Source: Pogonophryne albipinna (Eukaryota > Chordata > Actinopteri > Perciformes > Artedidraconidae). Taken from it: a stretch of DNA of 64,000 bases. The notes below the pieces were generated by a model. That model had not been told where the DNA came from, did no database searches, and saw nothing but the letters and a program-made list of their open reading frames with translations. A program made the position numbers and the translations under genes. The stretch is taken from the NCBI GenBank assembly GCA_028583405.1, contig CM053247.1:14774065-14838064 (forward strand), written 5' to 3'. Of the stretch, positions 21,297-34,600 are shown piece after piece. Within the stretch, counting starts at the first letter, position 1; each line of letters begins with the position of its first letter.

Positions 21297-21616
21297 GTTT
21301 GTTTACTGTCCTGGCTTCACGGCCGCACACCATTTACGTCACAGCCAGGCATGAGTTAGGGAGCGCTGGATTTGTGAAAAACTCCCCTCTTCCTAAACCA
21401 CTAATACCACAGTACTGGCAAAATCGGGAGGAGCCGAGTGAAAAACAAGCGCCCCTCATCCCAATCCACCCACACCGCAGTATTTTTTTTCTTACCCAAA
21501 AAATATATTGTATATTATCGGGGCTATTAATACTTGTATCGGGTTTATCGGGATGACGTCATAATTCCTAATATCGGACCGATAATTATCGGGCCGATAA
21601 TTATCGTGCACCACTA

Positions 21617-24600
21617 ATAATTATTATTGTCACTATATTTTTTAATATATTCATTTTTTTATTATTATTTCTATGATGTGTATGTCTTTGTCTCAATGTG
21701 GTAAATGTATAAAAATAATGTCTCGAAAAAGACGGACAGGACTGAATTGATGATGTCACAGCAACTAGCTACTGTATGCCGTGATGTATCACATGCACAA
21801 TAGAAAATGTGCAACCAGTGTAGGGATGGATGTCCTTTAGCACAAACATGCTCCAGCCTCCATCCACATCCCATTTCCTCATCTCACATGTTCATTCTGC
21901 CGACTCCTCATATTTCCCTTCTAGGCCAGTAGGCTAGCAGGCTACCATTAGCAACACGGCTGGCGAAATGCTTCCAAGGCCCAGTCCACTCAGTCAGTCA
22001 GCCATCTGCCCGTTTTAACGAGCGGCTCCGGGGCTTGTTGCTCTGTGTCTATGTGTGCGTGTGCGCGTCTCTAAATGTTAGTGTGCATGTGCTGCTGCGG
22101 CCATGCAACACGATAATGTAACGTATGAATATTCACAGGTTTGACGGATCGCTTTCATTGCTCATTAATAAACCTCTTTATCTACAGTATCCCGACAACA
22201 CAGGTGTGCTGAGCAACTGTTCGCCTAACTGCAACCAAATAGAGATCATTGAGAACATCCCCTGAAAACATTAAGTGCTAGAGGGTTGCTTGAACAACAA
22301 GTATTATGACACTTGCAGACATGTTGACATAACAATTAAAAAAGAAACTGCGATAGTTTGCCGATAGACAGTCCTCAGTACTGTTTGTGCAGGCGTTTTC
22401 TGGGCAAATGAGCCATCTCTGCTCTCATTATCCTCCTAATTATGGTTCAGTGTCTCTGTGGCATAATCAACATCAGCCACATCAGTTAATGGGGAGGCAG
22501 AGAAGAGCAGACTGATCAGCTGGGAAGCTAATATGACTTCCTGGGATGCTCTTTTATAGCTTGCGAACAGAAGAAAATGGATGTGCAGATAGAGTGGTGC
22601 GGTGATGACTTATTTCTGTAGGCCAACCCTGAAGTTAGCATCAAAAGCGCTCCTCGACAAAAAGCTATGGAGTTTTTCCATTGGATTTTTAAATATTGCA
22701 GAAAATCTAATCTGTGGCAAACACGTTTATGATAACGTTTGTTTCAGCAGAATAAACTCCACATATTAGCACCACTGTATTTTTAAGTGTAAATGCTATT
22801 GAAAGAAGTAAAAAGCTAACGTTAGGCTATGAACATACATCACATGTAAGTACATCACAGTTGCACTTGTGTTTGCGGTGATGACATTTAGTATTCAGTT
22901 TGTGTTAGCAACCGCCATTTTAAGTGAGATAGAAACTTTAGAAATTCACAAGTTCTTAAAACAAAAACATTTCTTCAGCTTGGTTATCCACAGACTTTAT
23001 TTCAAGTGTCTGAGCAAAAGCACTGAATTTGAAACGATCGTGCTAAAATGCAAACTCATTTCTGGGTTTTGTGACTCATTCCTGCACCACTCTATAGATG
23101 TGTGTGTGAGAGGGAAAGGAGGTGGGCAGGGGGTCGGTTCTTCCTCCTGGGTACAAATGAAGGTTACAACAGGCCTGTGGTGAAGGCACTCGTCACACTT
23201 GCTTTGCCCCAGGCTGAGATGTGACCGTGTCTTGCACTGTCCAAGCTGTCTGGCTGAGTAGCAATGGCATTCCTAGAATCGTGGTTGTTTTAACAGGAGG
23301 ATGTCATAGCTCCCCTGTCAGCTCTCAGGAAGCTCTGAGACAAATAGACCTCCTCCTCCGTCTCCGTCTCCTCCTCCTCCTCCTCCTCCTCCTCCTCCTC
23401 CTCCTCCTCCTCCTCCTCCTCCTCCTCCTCCTCCTCCTCCTCCTCCTCCTCCTCCTCCTCCTCCTCCTCCTCCTCCTCCACCCCCTCCTTCATCGACAGA
23501 GGCAATGAGCAAAGGGGATGAAGCGAAAGGGGGGCATGTCCAGTCTGTCCGCTTGACTGCTCTGCAACCAGCACATCGCGTGCTGTCCTGAACAATGCCA
23601 CAGGCTAGAATGGGATTTACGCTCCAAACAGCTTCGTTTGAGCAGCAAACCATGAGGCACGTTACGAAACTAAATAGAGCAAAACCGCTGCACGGAAATC
23701 TGAAGATGCTTATTTCTAAATGCGTGATATATCATAGCACGTAAGGGTATCAGACACAGTTTGAAATAGCTCGCAAACAGCGCTATAGGATTCAGTGAGC
23801 ATTCCCCTGATCTTTGGCAAAATGGAGTCATCCCTTAGCCATGTCAGTGTACTTGGCAGGAAGTGGGTCAGCAGTGGAGGACATTTGACATGGGTCTGTT
23901 CACACAAAAGGTTATTCTTTACAGTCCAAACACATGAAGAAAAGGCGTGTAAGATCAAAGTGAAAATGGGTATTCTTTGGTTTTCTAGAAGCAGTACCGG
24001 GGTTATTCTCTTTGTCAAATTGAGCCCAAGGCTATAAGCAATGGCATGTTCTGAAAGATGTAGGCTTTCAAATTAAGTAGGCCTTGACCAGCAGCAAAAA
24101 AAAAAGTATTTGGAAAACAATGTATTTCCTGGAGATGTAAGGAAGCAAATTAGACTTTTACTCTGCATAATGTCCCTCTTAGTATACATACATATTAGCC
24201 TAAAAAACTAGCATCCCTGTGTCTTTAAAGGTGTGGAGAAGAAAGGAACATTGTGGAAAGAGCTGCATATCATTACCCTCCCCAAAAAAGGAGATGACCT
24301 TGGCACAGAAGCAGAGGAAAAATAGATAGAAGTTATTTATCATCCAAACTGTGTGTACCTTCAGGTCCCTGCACCACCTTGAAGGAGCTGAATACATTTG
24401 ATGGAGAAAAGGAGAACCGAGTGCTGTCATTTCAGTCATATCAGCTAATCCACCGTATTCTCATCAAAAGTAATAACTGTGAAGGCAGAGGAAACGCTGA
24501 GCACATCAACGCCAATTTAACTCCTGCATGAAATACTTTCCAAAAGAAGCTGTGAGAGCAACAGCCTATACAGATTCTATATCCTGTGTATGAGGCATTA

Positions 24601-24982
24601 CAGCATTCAAATACATGTGAGTATAGCTGCCTGTGCTTCATGTAAACTTGAGTAAATGCTACATAGCAATCGATGCACGTTTTACAAAGCGTTTCATAAA
24701 TAAAGTTTGGAAATCTCATTCAGCACTCATTTTTGATGGAGCAAAACACATTATGTTTAAAGCCGCTCAAGATGAAATTATTTTTACTTTTTAACATCTA
24801 GTGAAAAAAGCAAATATGAGGTGTTAAAATATATTTTTTAAGTCTTTACCTGGAGGCATTCGGCAAAAGCTGCCATCGGGTCAGTTTTATACTTGTAAGG
24901 AACCCCTGTGAATTCTTTTTTTACAGATGGAAATCAATATTCAGCGCTTGACACAGAAAGCTCTGGAGCCAGCCCCTCTTAC
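21617..24982. other. Intronic or intergenic DNA left of the neurexin exon
   Basis: No exon recognised. Apart from the large CTC tract it is fairly repeat-poor. The segment around 22380-22570 is complex and could be conserved non-coding sequence, but this needs comparison. If the locus is intact, this belongs to the intron after the first coding exon of nrxn3. Confidence 0.5.
23367..23479. repeat. (CTC)n/(GAG)n microsatellite, about 37 units
   Basis: About 113 bp of uninterrupted CTC, with imperfect units from 23349 and after 23480. It creates false poly-Leu, poly-Glu and poly-Gly frames on both strands. A homopurine/homopyrimidine tract of this length could form triplex DNA and is probably length-variable. 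Confidence 0.97.
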
Positions 24983-25679
24983 CTTCTGTGCAGTATCGAC
25001 CCACATATCCCGTTCTGGAGCAGTCACAGTAGGTTTCTCCATCTGCCAGCAAGCAGATCCCGCCATTCTCGCAGGGGTTCTCCGTGCAAAGGCCCATCAT
25101 CTCCAAGCGTACCTTCTGACTATTGATGAGCGTTGGCAGCTTACTTCCATAAACAAGGTCTGTGATAATTCCCTTGAACGGTGGCAGCTCACGGACAGAG
25201 GGCAGGGTGATGGCAGATGTGCGGATGTCCGCTGGTAGCCCTCCCAGGAAGAGGTCGCTAACGATCTTCATGAAGCGTCTCTGGGGCCGCACGTCTTCCG
25301 TCTTGGTGTGGCCATCCACGGCCAAGCCAGTCCTCAAATTGTGCCTGTTGATGGCGGCGAAGTGCCAGCGGCTGTCGTTGACCATCTTGTCCGAGGTGAT
25401 GGTGGTCTCCGCGCAGTCAATGCTGATACCAAGCTGTAGCTTACCCTCGGATACGGCGAGAACTAGGAAGTCGCAGTAGCCGCCGTCGTCGAAGTACATC
25501 ATGAGGCCTTCTGGTTCGGAAGTCTTGAACTGAAATGTCAGGTCACTTCTGGAGCTGGCGTCCCAGCGCAGGTAGCGAGCCCACTGACCTTCAGAGCCAG
25601 TAAACTCCAAGCCTATGCTCAGGCCCAGCATGGTACTTAGCAGCAGGAGGACATGACCAGGCAGGCTGTTGGGATTCAT
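24983..25679 (-). CDS. nrxn3: Neurexin-3 alpha first coding exon (signal peptide, LNS1, EGF1)
   Basis: The ATG at 25679 opens a 697-bp coding stretch (232 codons plus one base) ending at donor CAGAAG|gtaaga. Residues 1-23 form a hydrophobic signal peptide ([16 protein letters not shown]). [19 protein letters not shown] then begins the LNS1 (laminin-G-like) domain, with [21 protein letters not shown] and [12 protein letters not shown]. An EGF-like module follows with six cysteines (C-TENP-C, GGIC, YCDC, GRYC). [19 protein letters not shown] matches neurexin-3 rather than -1 or -2 as I recall them. Alpha neurexins are presynaptic adhesion receptors for neuroligins, LRRTMs and other partners. 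The next exon (LNS2) should lie to the left but is not present in the 25 kb available. Teleosts have nrxn3a and nrxn3b; I cannot say which this is. Confidence 0.92.
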
Positions 25680-26100
25680 CGTAGAGAGTAACAGGATGTA
25701 CCAGAAGACGTTTAAACTGGGGATAGATCCTCAAAGTGATAATAACATCTGGCTGAGCTCCAGGGTTTATCTGATGAATGTTATATTCCACGTAGATAAT
25801 TTTACAGTTAAGTGGAGAAACGCAATATCCGTTTTCTTTTTATGTATGAGGCAGATCTAAGGTTGATAATGGACGGAATGTAATTTTCTCAGCCAAGTCG
25901 ATTCAGAGATTTGGAAATATATCCAATTTCCACACAAAGTGGACAGGTGAAAGTGCAAGGATGAAGGTGATCCTTAAGGAGCTTTGTCAGTGATTCAGAG
26001 CTGCATCTTGGGATTTTTCTTTCAGACGACTACCTGGATTGAAGCACATGACCTTCATCGTTGGTCCGGTTCCGTGCCCCATGGTTTGACCTCCAGCTTC
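25680..26100 (-). other. Probable neurexin-3 5'UTR next to the start codon
   Basis: The translation start at 25679 has no close upstream splice acceptor, so the exon extends upstream as 5'UTR. One possible acceptor, read on the - strand, is gcttcaatccag at about 26034. The border is not settled. Confidence 0.35.
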
Positions 26101-26205
26101 GGACACACCTTTGACAAAAATGCAGAAAAAGACAGATCAATTTAAGGTAAGACAAGGCAAGTGCTTTACAAAAATGAAAAACATTCAAACAAACAAAAGA
26201 ATTAT

Positions 26206-26900
26206 TTAAAGTGGACCTATTATGCTATATTGGACACATATATTGTAGGGCCATACCTATACAAAACATGTCTGTGAAGTTTTTTGCTAAATACCAAACA
26301 GTTCACCCATTGTAGCCATGCCTCATACTGCTCATACCCCTCTTTTGCAACCCTGTTAGAGAAACGTGGATTTTGGGTCCTTAGCTTGAAAAAAAAAAGA
26401 GGAGGCGCGGAGCTAATGCCTGATCAGAATTCTACCGGAGATAAAGTGAAATTCTGCTGTGATAAAATGCCATCCTGTTCAAACCACATCAAGGATTATT
26501 TCTGAAATAGTATGGAGCTCAAATGCTTTTTCTCTTGCAGGTTTATCACAAGGTGAGTTCTTTTTTTATTTCCTGCTTTTTAAAACACACGTGCTCTACA
26601 GTACAAGTTAGCTCAGAGTGTTAGCGAGGCTTGCTAATGGAAACAAAGACGAAATTACGTCCAAAACACATCAGGCATTGTTTCTGATAGCAACTTTCTG
26701 TGGGTCCGCTGCCGATTTGACGTCAGATCGGCAGCAAATCTGTATCCGCTCGTTGTACCCCCGTTTTTAAAAGATTTGGGTACGGAGGAAAAGAGAGAGG
26801 GTTTTATTTTTTGACGCTGCGTGAGTTCCCCGACACACCGGGGACACTTTATGTATAAAAGACATAAAAAAGTGCATTTTGCATGATAGGTCCCCTTTAA
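26206..26900. mobile_element. TTAA-bounded MITE, full-length relative of 7944-8570
   Basis: It starts TTAAAGTGGACCTATTATGC and ends GCATGATAGGTCCCCTTTAA, 695 bp with clear inverted ends. The body shares long segments with 7944-8570. It sits in the presumed first intron of nrxn3 and has no coding capacity. Confidence 0.82.
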
Positions 26901-29900
26901 GCAAGATAATAAGGATTTTCAATGTCAGTTGGCATGAAAAGGTGCCACCAGCAGCTAAACTAAATATGTGGTTTGCTTACAAATCAATCCCAAATCGATA
27001 TAATGCTATTTATTACAGTAGCTATGCAAAAAAATGGTAGGCAGCATTTTGTATTTTTCTTACATAATATTAGGATATTTGAGTGAAATTAAGTCAGTAC
27101 CAATTAAATATGCTCTTTAAATTAAGAGAAATCAGTATTATGCTAGTAAGTAAAACATACAGTAGTGCTTTACAGATGGGCAAAATCATGACTGTGAGTT
27201 CACATCATCACTAAGAGGGTATTGAGAGCACCACTCAATGTAGATTTGGCTCTCCATGTGGCCATAAATAAAACAAAATAACCACCAATAACCCCAATTA
27301 AAGTATTACGAGCATTTAAAGCAGGGGTCTATTTATACCAATTAAATTATCATATAAGTGGTAGCAGAACACACACATTTAGCAGAGGAAAGAAAGTCGA
27401 CTGTGAGGAGTGAAAATCCATTGAGGTGAGCCAGAACATGTGTTAAGCCTCCCCCCAAACGTTAGCCTGCTATCAGTAAAGGTCTGCTGGGATCCTGATA
27501 AATATGACTAATTATCCACCGCCACTTTCTCTCTCATTTGCATGTCTTTGGGGTATTACAATCATAAACAGCTATTGAAAAAGATGTTAGGATCTTACCG
27601 CTTCACATGCTATCACTATTAACATTTTTAAAAGGTTCTTCCAGTGAATTCAAATTATTTCCATCACTAAAACAGGGATGACACTGGTATGGAATATTAA
27701 CTAGCTACACCTGTTCTCACTCAGTTCTATTTAAATTTGCTCAGCAGAGCTAGAAATGATTCACATGGCGAAACCTTATATGTGTGTGTACTCTTCCAAG
27801 CCTTTGCCCTTGCAATTGTTTTGGCAGCGGGCTGCCCACCAGACAAATGCATTGTCCAATCACGACAGTAGCACAGAACCATGCAACACAATAGGGCCTT
27901 TAACCACCTGCCCTGAATAGTTAATCTTGCTGCAGCAGGCGAGCTATTGAATTCTAGTAACTGATACCTATGCTAATAAACTGTGTGTGCACGCATGTGT
28001 GTCCCTGTGTAGGAGTGTGCATGTGTCTCTCTGACAACACAGGGTTGCCTGGCTGGATAATTGTCTTTGTCTTAAAAGTGACTCAGTGAGACAGCAGAGA
28101 GGTTAAAAGGTTCTGTGTGGTGGAAATAACCCTGAACGCAGCTGTGTCAATCAACTCACCAAATAGAGATGTGTCTTGTGTGTGTGCCCCTTCAATAAGC
28201 AAAGCTTGATCTGCCCGTGTAACCCGAGACTCCAGTCTCGTATGAACATTGGCCCTGGCCTCTATTCAATTAACACGAGTTATTGTGTGTATTGCCTAAC
28301 TGAGGCATCAGGTGTCCCTGTGAGCCATTCATGTGACAGACAATGCTAACAATGCTAACATGTTATCGATTAGTTAACTAAAGCACTCAAGGGGACTTCT
28401 TTCCTACAGTGTAAGAGTGATAAATATGTCACGTAATTCACCGTAAAAACAACATATTAATTAAGAAATAGCGCTGTTTTATATTCATTAACTTGACAAG
28501 ACATTTGACACGCTGAAACCCCTGTTAATGACCTTACCCTCCAACTTAGCCTGTCAAAACTGTCCACCAGCTAGCTGGCCTGCAGGCTAAGCTAAATGCG
28601 GCTATCTGGTCAAAAGTGAAATTTCACACAGGCTAGTTATGAAACATGCCCTTTAGCTAGCCCACGCTTGATAGCACCTTTAGCAGTCCACACTCTGGAG
28701 GGCTAAAAAGAAGAATGAAGAAGCTATTTTTGGCTACTGTTGGTAACATTTGTGTTTAATTAGCATACACTTGTTTTTCTCTAGTGGTTTAAAAAAAAGG
28801 CCAAGCATTTGAGAGTGGAAAGGCATATCTACCTTGGCGTCCTGGACCCTCAGCAGCAACGTTAGCTAGCTCATGTTCTTGATAGACAATAAGTATGCTA
28901 CAATAAGCATATTTCCCGGATATAAATATGCGTTGAATTATTAAACAGAGCAGGATATGAGATGACCTGCACGGGATACCGTCACTAACTGTCCATAAAT
29001 TATGCATTCAGGCTCAGTGTTGAAGAGTTATTGACATGTTTTGTAATAAACTAGCCCCCATCACGCATTGGCCCCCCCTTCCCAACTCTGCTCCCTGTCC
29101 ATCACAAGCTTCAGCCCGGAGGAACGATTTAATCCGACATCAGTCACAGCAGACAAGATCCTGCATTAGGGAGTGTGTTCAGACCTGCTGGTTGAAAAGT
29201 GAGGTTCAGGGTCTTTATGAGGGCACCAAGCGGTCAGCAAGCAAAAAGTGAACAATTTACTAGCCAATAAAACTTTCTTTTCAGGGTGTGCTTATTTATC
29301 ACTTGTATGTCAATATAGGCCTATGTCATCATTAATACATTTAACCACCAAATCGAAATCAGATGGTTACAAGGGATGAATGAAACTAATTTGGGGTGGG
29401 GTTCTACACATGACTGATAGTTCTTTCAAGGTAATTTTAACTACACCCAAGCTGCACGACACCGGCTCTTCGTCGTCATAGAATGAATTGACACGTGAGA
29501 ATCATTCTTTTCTTTCTGTCACCTAATGAGCATCAACATTTTACTAAGAAACAGGCATTTAACCAAACGTTATAAATGAGCAATATAGCCAGCGAAATTG
29601 TGCCATATAAACGTTCTTCTTAATATAGCAGCAATCGTTAAATACACATTAAACTGGGCACGAAGTCACTTTCAACTCTGCAGTAAGCAGAAGCACAGAA
29701 GTTCTGCCGTAATATTAAATTATAGTGATGATATAGTTTCTATTGAGAGCCTCGTCGGATCTGTCAACCCCAAATATTTATGTTTTCACAAAATGAGTGC
29801 AATATAACCAATGTTGGGATAGCACTAATCATCATGTTGACCAGTTTGTGGATTATTTATAATCTTGATCTAAGAGTAAAGCGCTCAAACCGAGTAGAAA

Positions 29901-30490
29901 TCCGAGCCGCAGCCCTGCACCGATGAATTAAACAGCGGACAACATTTTCCAGCTTTCCCTCTGATCCTCGCACGGTGGCAGTCTGACTGTTGCTCAGGGG
30001 TTTATAAACCCTTACTCCAAAAATTACGAAGCAGAATTTGATCAGGAGTCTGGTTAATATTGCAATGAAATCATTTCTGAATCTTAAAGAAGTTCTGGCA
30101 GTTTATGCGTTCGTGTTTAAGGTTTAATACACGCACCCAATTCAGCGACCTGAAACTTCCCGTCTCAACGCTCTTTCACCACAAATATATGTGTCACCAT
30201 TTCAGCACCGATAAGTCGTCGTCTCTTGAGATGTGGTTTCCTTACAAATAATCCCGCTGTCATGTGGTTAAACTGCGGTTGCGAGCTTTAAAACTAACCA
30301 CCGACACCATCCCATTGCGCGTAAATCCACATTGCAGCCCAAACTCATCATCTGATTCACATAAAAGGAATATTTTTGATGAAAAACTTCTGAATCAAAC
30401 AACTCAAGTATAGCCTACCTTCACAGAACACCTAATGTATGATGGATGTAAATACAAACTATCGAATAGCTTAGTTTAATCTGCTCTTAC
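26901..30490. other. Presumed neurexin-3 first intron, non-coding
   Basis: AT-rich sequence without recognisable exons or clear transposons. Small GCTA-like runs (for example ccagctagctggc near 28566) are the only visible repeats. Frames at 28789-29007 and 29036-29251 have no family resemblance. Confidence 0.5.
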
Positions 30491-30790
30491 CTTTTAGCGC
30501 AGAGAAATGATTCCGGACGGATGAAATCTATGGATAAAAATAATAAATAATAACCATCCAAAGGGAAATTCCACCCAGAAGCCGGAGTATTTCTAAGTTA
30601 TAGTCGTGACGGTGAGATGCTGATGCTGGTGATGGTGAGGTTATTATAAGTGAGGCGCGATGGAGGGAAAGGCAGCGGTCCTCCTTCCACTGGCTCAGTG
30701 AACGCGCATCTCTCAGCTCGACTCGCGCAACTGATGATGGGCCCCTGGATTTCTCCCACTGACGCGCTGACCCGCCTTCCAAACAGTGCT
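30491..30790 (-). promoter_or_regulatory. Candidate non-coding first exon and promoter of nrxn3
   Basis: On the - strand a strong donor AAAAG|gtaagag ends an exon-like block at 30491. The block upstream (30650-30780) is unusually GC- and CpG-rich for this region (cgcgcatct, gactcgcgcaac, actgacgcgctgacccgcc), as expected at a neuronal gene promoter. It sits 4.8 kb before the nrxn3 start codon on the same strand, and neurexin genes typically have an untranslated first exon. The transcription start is unknown, so the right border is approximate. Confidence 0.4.
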
Positions 30791-31410
30791 CTGCACGGTG
30801 GGGAACGAGGTATTCACATGTGAGAGAGAGAAAGAAGAAAAATAGCCCCTGTGGACAAATTACCACTAGTTCAAATTGTTTATTCTCTATTCTTAGACAG
30901 GCTTTTATGTTGATCACATGCTCACAAACTGCATGACAGAGCATATATTTAATTTTCATACAATAGATTTTTGTATCGCTGAAATGTTAAACAATGTTAT
31001 TTTAGAACAGTATGAACCCAAAATGAGGAAAACAGTGTGAATATGTGTTGTTTTAGTGTAAAATTCCCCATATGTTCACTTTGAGCAGGCATCAGTTCGG
31101 CGCCTTGGACAGCATCCGGGTATTTTACATGTTCCCCCAGAAGTTCGAATGTCAGGGAGCTGTCCAAGGTGCTGAACCCTGTCAGGCGTGAAAGAGGCCA
31201 GGAGGATTGTATGTAGAGAGGAGAGGAATATGTGTTGTTCCCATAGGCTGTTCCCCACATAGTACCATGACACTTGAAACTGTTCTGTGACATTTCCTGT
31301 TATAGGTTGTTTCATTTCTGTATATCAACAACTGAACAAAGGCTTATATGATCACGCTGATCCTGGGTTGTATCATACATTAACATGAATGTGTTTGCAT
31401 TAGCTGATAT

Positions 31411-31605
31411 TACATTACATGTCACTTGTTAGACGCTTTTATCCAAAGCGACTTACATATTCAATACTGTGGACAAACCCCACAGGAGCAATTTGGAATG
31501 AAGTGTCTTGCCCAGGGACACAAAGACATGCTGACTGCAGTGGGGTTTGAACCTGTGACCCCCTGATCCGAACACCAACGCACAACCCACTGCACCACAC
31601 GCCTC
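31411..31605. mobile_element. Short interspersed element with 7-bp direct repeats
   Basis: The 195-bp unit starts ttacattacatgtcacttgt and contains agacgcttttatccaaagcg. It is flanked by ctgatat at 31404-31410 and 31606-31612, a likely target duplication. The text is a very common teleost dispersed repeat; I cannot assign its class. The internal gggtttgaacctgtgaccc could mimic a tRNA B box. Confidence 0.75.
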
Positions 31606-34600
31606 CTGATATGTGTCCTCTTTCATGCCAACTTGATATCATTGTCCATCACATGGCGTTATTTTGATCCCACCACTTCTTCTACAAGTATCCTTCTGCC
31701 GCCACTGATGATAAGTGTTCTTGCTGTTGCATAACACTAATCAAAATACAGTTTTCACAAAGTGCTACAAAAAGAAAATACATAACAAGAAAAACCTCAT
31801 GCATAATGAAAAGATAAAAGGCAGGAGAAAGAATAATCAGCAGAATAAATAGATTGGTAAAAATACAAAAAATATCCAATAGTGTGAAAACAAGTGGGTT
31901 GAGAAATCTCAGGATTAAAAACATCATAACAAAAACCCATAACTCAGCACTACAGCCAGGGTATTAAATGAGTGCTATGGAACTTAGTCTGGGTCTTGAT
32001 TTAAGGTCAGTAAGTAGGGTTATGCCTGAGGGTATTGACCTGATCTCCAACTTAAATCTGGGCATCAGACCAAGTTTAAACATCATAAGTGCTTGAAACA
32101 TATGGCTGGTTGCTAATTCTGGAGATACACTGACTTTTTCTTTGGCACAAATTCAAAATCCTAGCTGATGCATTGATAAATACCTCGAGGCGAGAGTGAC
32201 TTTTGACTGAAGCAGGACCGGAGGGAGATGAGAAGAAAAGCATCAATGAACTGCTCGTGTTCTGTGAGGAATAAAACATGAACAGACAGCTGAGATCTGG
32301 AGAATTATGGTGGTAAAGCAGAAACAAAAAAGGGTTATTTACAAGTGTGACGGAAATGTCAAATAATCTGACACATGTTAGAACGTAGATCAAATCCAGA
32401 CTTGCCTCCCGCAATTTAAAAACGTCTATGCAAGCCGTTTAGTGAGACCTATTTGTATGTATATTGTATTGATTCAATCCTATGCAATGGACATCCTTAT
32501 CTCCCCTGAGGTCTTATCATTCAGCTAAATAAAAACATGTGACTCAAAACCCCAAAATATGCAGAGAGAACAAATGGGATGGGCCTAAAACATGGCCATG
32601 TGGTACTACAGAAGCTCCATAGCTGATATGAACATTATATTAATGCAAATAGAATCTTGTTTGTCTACTTTTTTTGTTTGTCGAGTCGGATTACTCTATC
32701 AATGAGGTTAATGTGTGCCTCAACAAATATTGTTTATAAAAGGTGCTATATACATTAAAGCTCTACTGTGTTTTACTGCCTATTACCTGAACAACATGAA
32801 CCATATTTTTGATGGCAAACTATTGTTTATGTTTCACTCACGCTGACTATTTATCAACGCCTCATCTGTCCCATCCATGTGTTTGATATTCAAGCTAATC
32901 CAGTGACATTTGAACAAGGTCTTAGGAGCTCATTAAACACAAGTGTGATGAGAAGATCAGCAGCTCTCTAATGAGCAATGGCACATAGAGACAGACGGTA
33001 TACAGGAAGAGTGGGACAGCTCCATCTCTAGAGAATTCTTTTTTTAAAACATGCAAACAAACATGCATAACCCACTTAACAAAGTATGTTTGACCTCAAC
33101 AACCCTGACAACCCTGACATACACACCATGGCAAACAAGAGGATTTCTTCTACAAATAAATCACTTACTCTAAGTCAAACACAATGCTGCCTCAAGCACG
33201 CTCCCTTTCTCACTACCCTCCTTTCCTCTCTACTAAAAGGCATAATGAATGAATAATTACCCTTTGATAACATCTTCAAACTGAATTCCACACAAGCTTC
33301 TGGTTGACTTTAATATCGCCCCAGCTACTTGTTCTGTAAAGATGTAAATGAATATCCAGCTGCCACAACAACTGTTGTAATATTTACAATGTATTTTTCA
33401 CACCATGTTGAAAAAGATGTATGAATCATATTCTTATTTCACAGAGAGTGGATTCATACCGTCCCGAGTCATCATGCTGAGCAATTGTGTGCAGCGGTTG
33501 TGTGGTACAGCGTTGTGACATGTGAGTGCGCTCTAACATCCGAGACCTGACAGGTCGACCATGCAGCCGGGGTTTCTCCCTCGTGAAAGGACTTCTCTTG
33601 CTCTTCAGTTTGAGCTCTCACTGGGTTCTTCCTCTCCATCACAGTATGACGATTTACCTGCTCATCATTTCTTTGTATAATCACTTCTTTATATCCTCTA
33701 TATACTTAGTTGTCACATCCTTTTTCTCTGTTTGCAGACTTACAAATTGCTAACTCCTTCTGACAGCAATCAAATTACAACTTCTCAACCATTGCTACAT
33801 GTGAAAGTGGAATGATTATTGGCAATTAAAAGACTTTGGAGTTATCTTTTATTCAAAATACAAGACCAAACATAGAGAATGGGTTAAAAAGTAGTTTTCC
33901 TGGCTTTCTTGTTGCTAACTTTACTACCAAGGCCAATAAGTGAGCATATTGCCTTGTGGAGTTGTGGTTGTATCTTAAAAAAGCCTCATTCATGACCAGT
34001 ACACATACTGTTAAGTATTTCCTCCATTGGCTCTATCCATGAATGCTATCAATGCTAACTTTAGCTACTCTGTTCAGAACTTGGGGTTAACATTCCAGTA
34101 AGTACATTTTGTAAGTATGCGAAGCAGATAAACAGGGTACAGTTAGAGTCAAATAGTCTAGCTTATCCTTTTTCATGCAATAAGTGTCTATAAGCGATAT
34201 ATATTTCTACTAACAAATAGACAAAGAAAAAAGAAAAGTTTGTTATTAGTGTCACATTTTAAAAGTGGCTACTCGCAGCAAATAATCTACAATTCAAGAA
34301 GCTAATGTCATTTTATTAAGGTAGCAAGCGGCAGCTGATTAACTATTCCACCAACAGCTGTCATTTTACCCAAGGTTTCAACAATTACTACGAATTTTGG
34401 GTGTAAAATCCACCCATATTCTCATAGTCAACTGAATGTGTGCTGTCCAAGAACATAGAGCTTAAGGTTTAGTAAGTTGACGGGTTACTCCACCTCTCCG
34501 TGAACCTGCCTTCTTTTTTTCCCTTAGCAATTGCTTTACTCTCCTTAGTTCATTTTGAAGATCCACTCCTCCAACACACTCACCCATTTCTAAAGTAAGT

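Larger units (their letters stand above)
16983..21616 (-). mobile_element. Outer hAT-like element, internally deleted and interrupted
   Basis: The left end reads atgcacgatattgg...gaaaccgataccgataa. The right end, in complement, reads tggtgcacgataattatcgg, so the two are diverged inverted repeats. Next to the right end is the start of a BED-finger transposase on the - strand. At 17177-17258, on the same strand, a frame with DEAFEKGKNF resembles a later part of hAT transposases, one base out of frame. The middle is replaced by the hAT element at 17259-21056. No catalytic core is present, so the copy is dead. The target duplication was not identified. Confidence 0.6.

Noticed and set aside
23221..23653. 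Poly-Leu, poly-Glu and poly-Gly proteins
   Set aside because: They are direct translations of the CTC/GAG microsatellite in different frames.
30528..30959. 143-codon frame across the nrxn3 promoter block
   Set aside because: No family resemblance; the interval is better explained as a CpG-rich untranslated exon and promoter.
31541..31560. tRNA-like B box (gggtttgaacctgtgaccc)
   Set aside because: No A box, anticodon arm or cloverleaf fits around it; it belongs to a short interspersed repeat.
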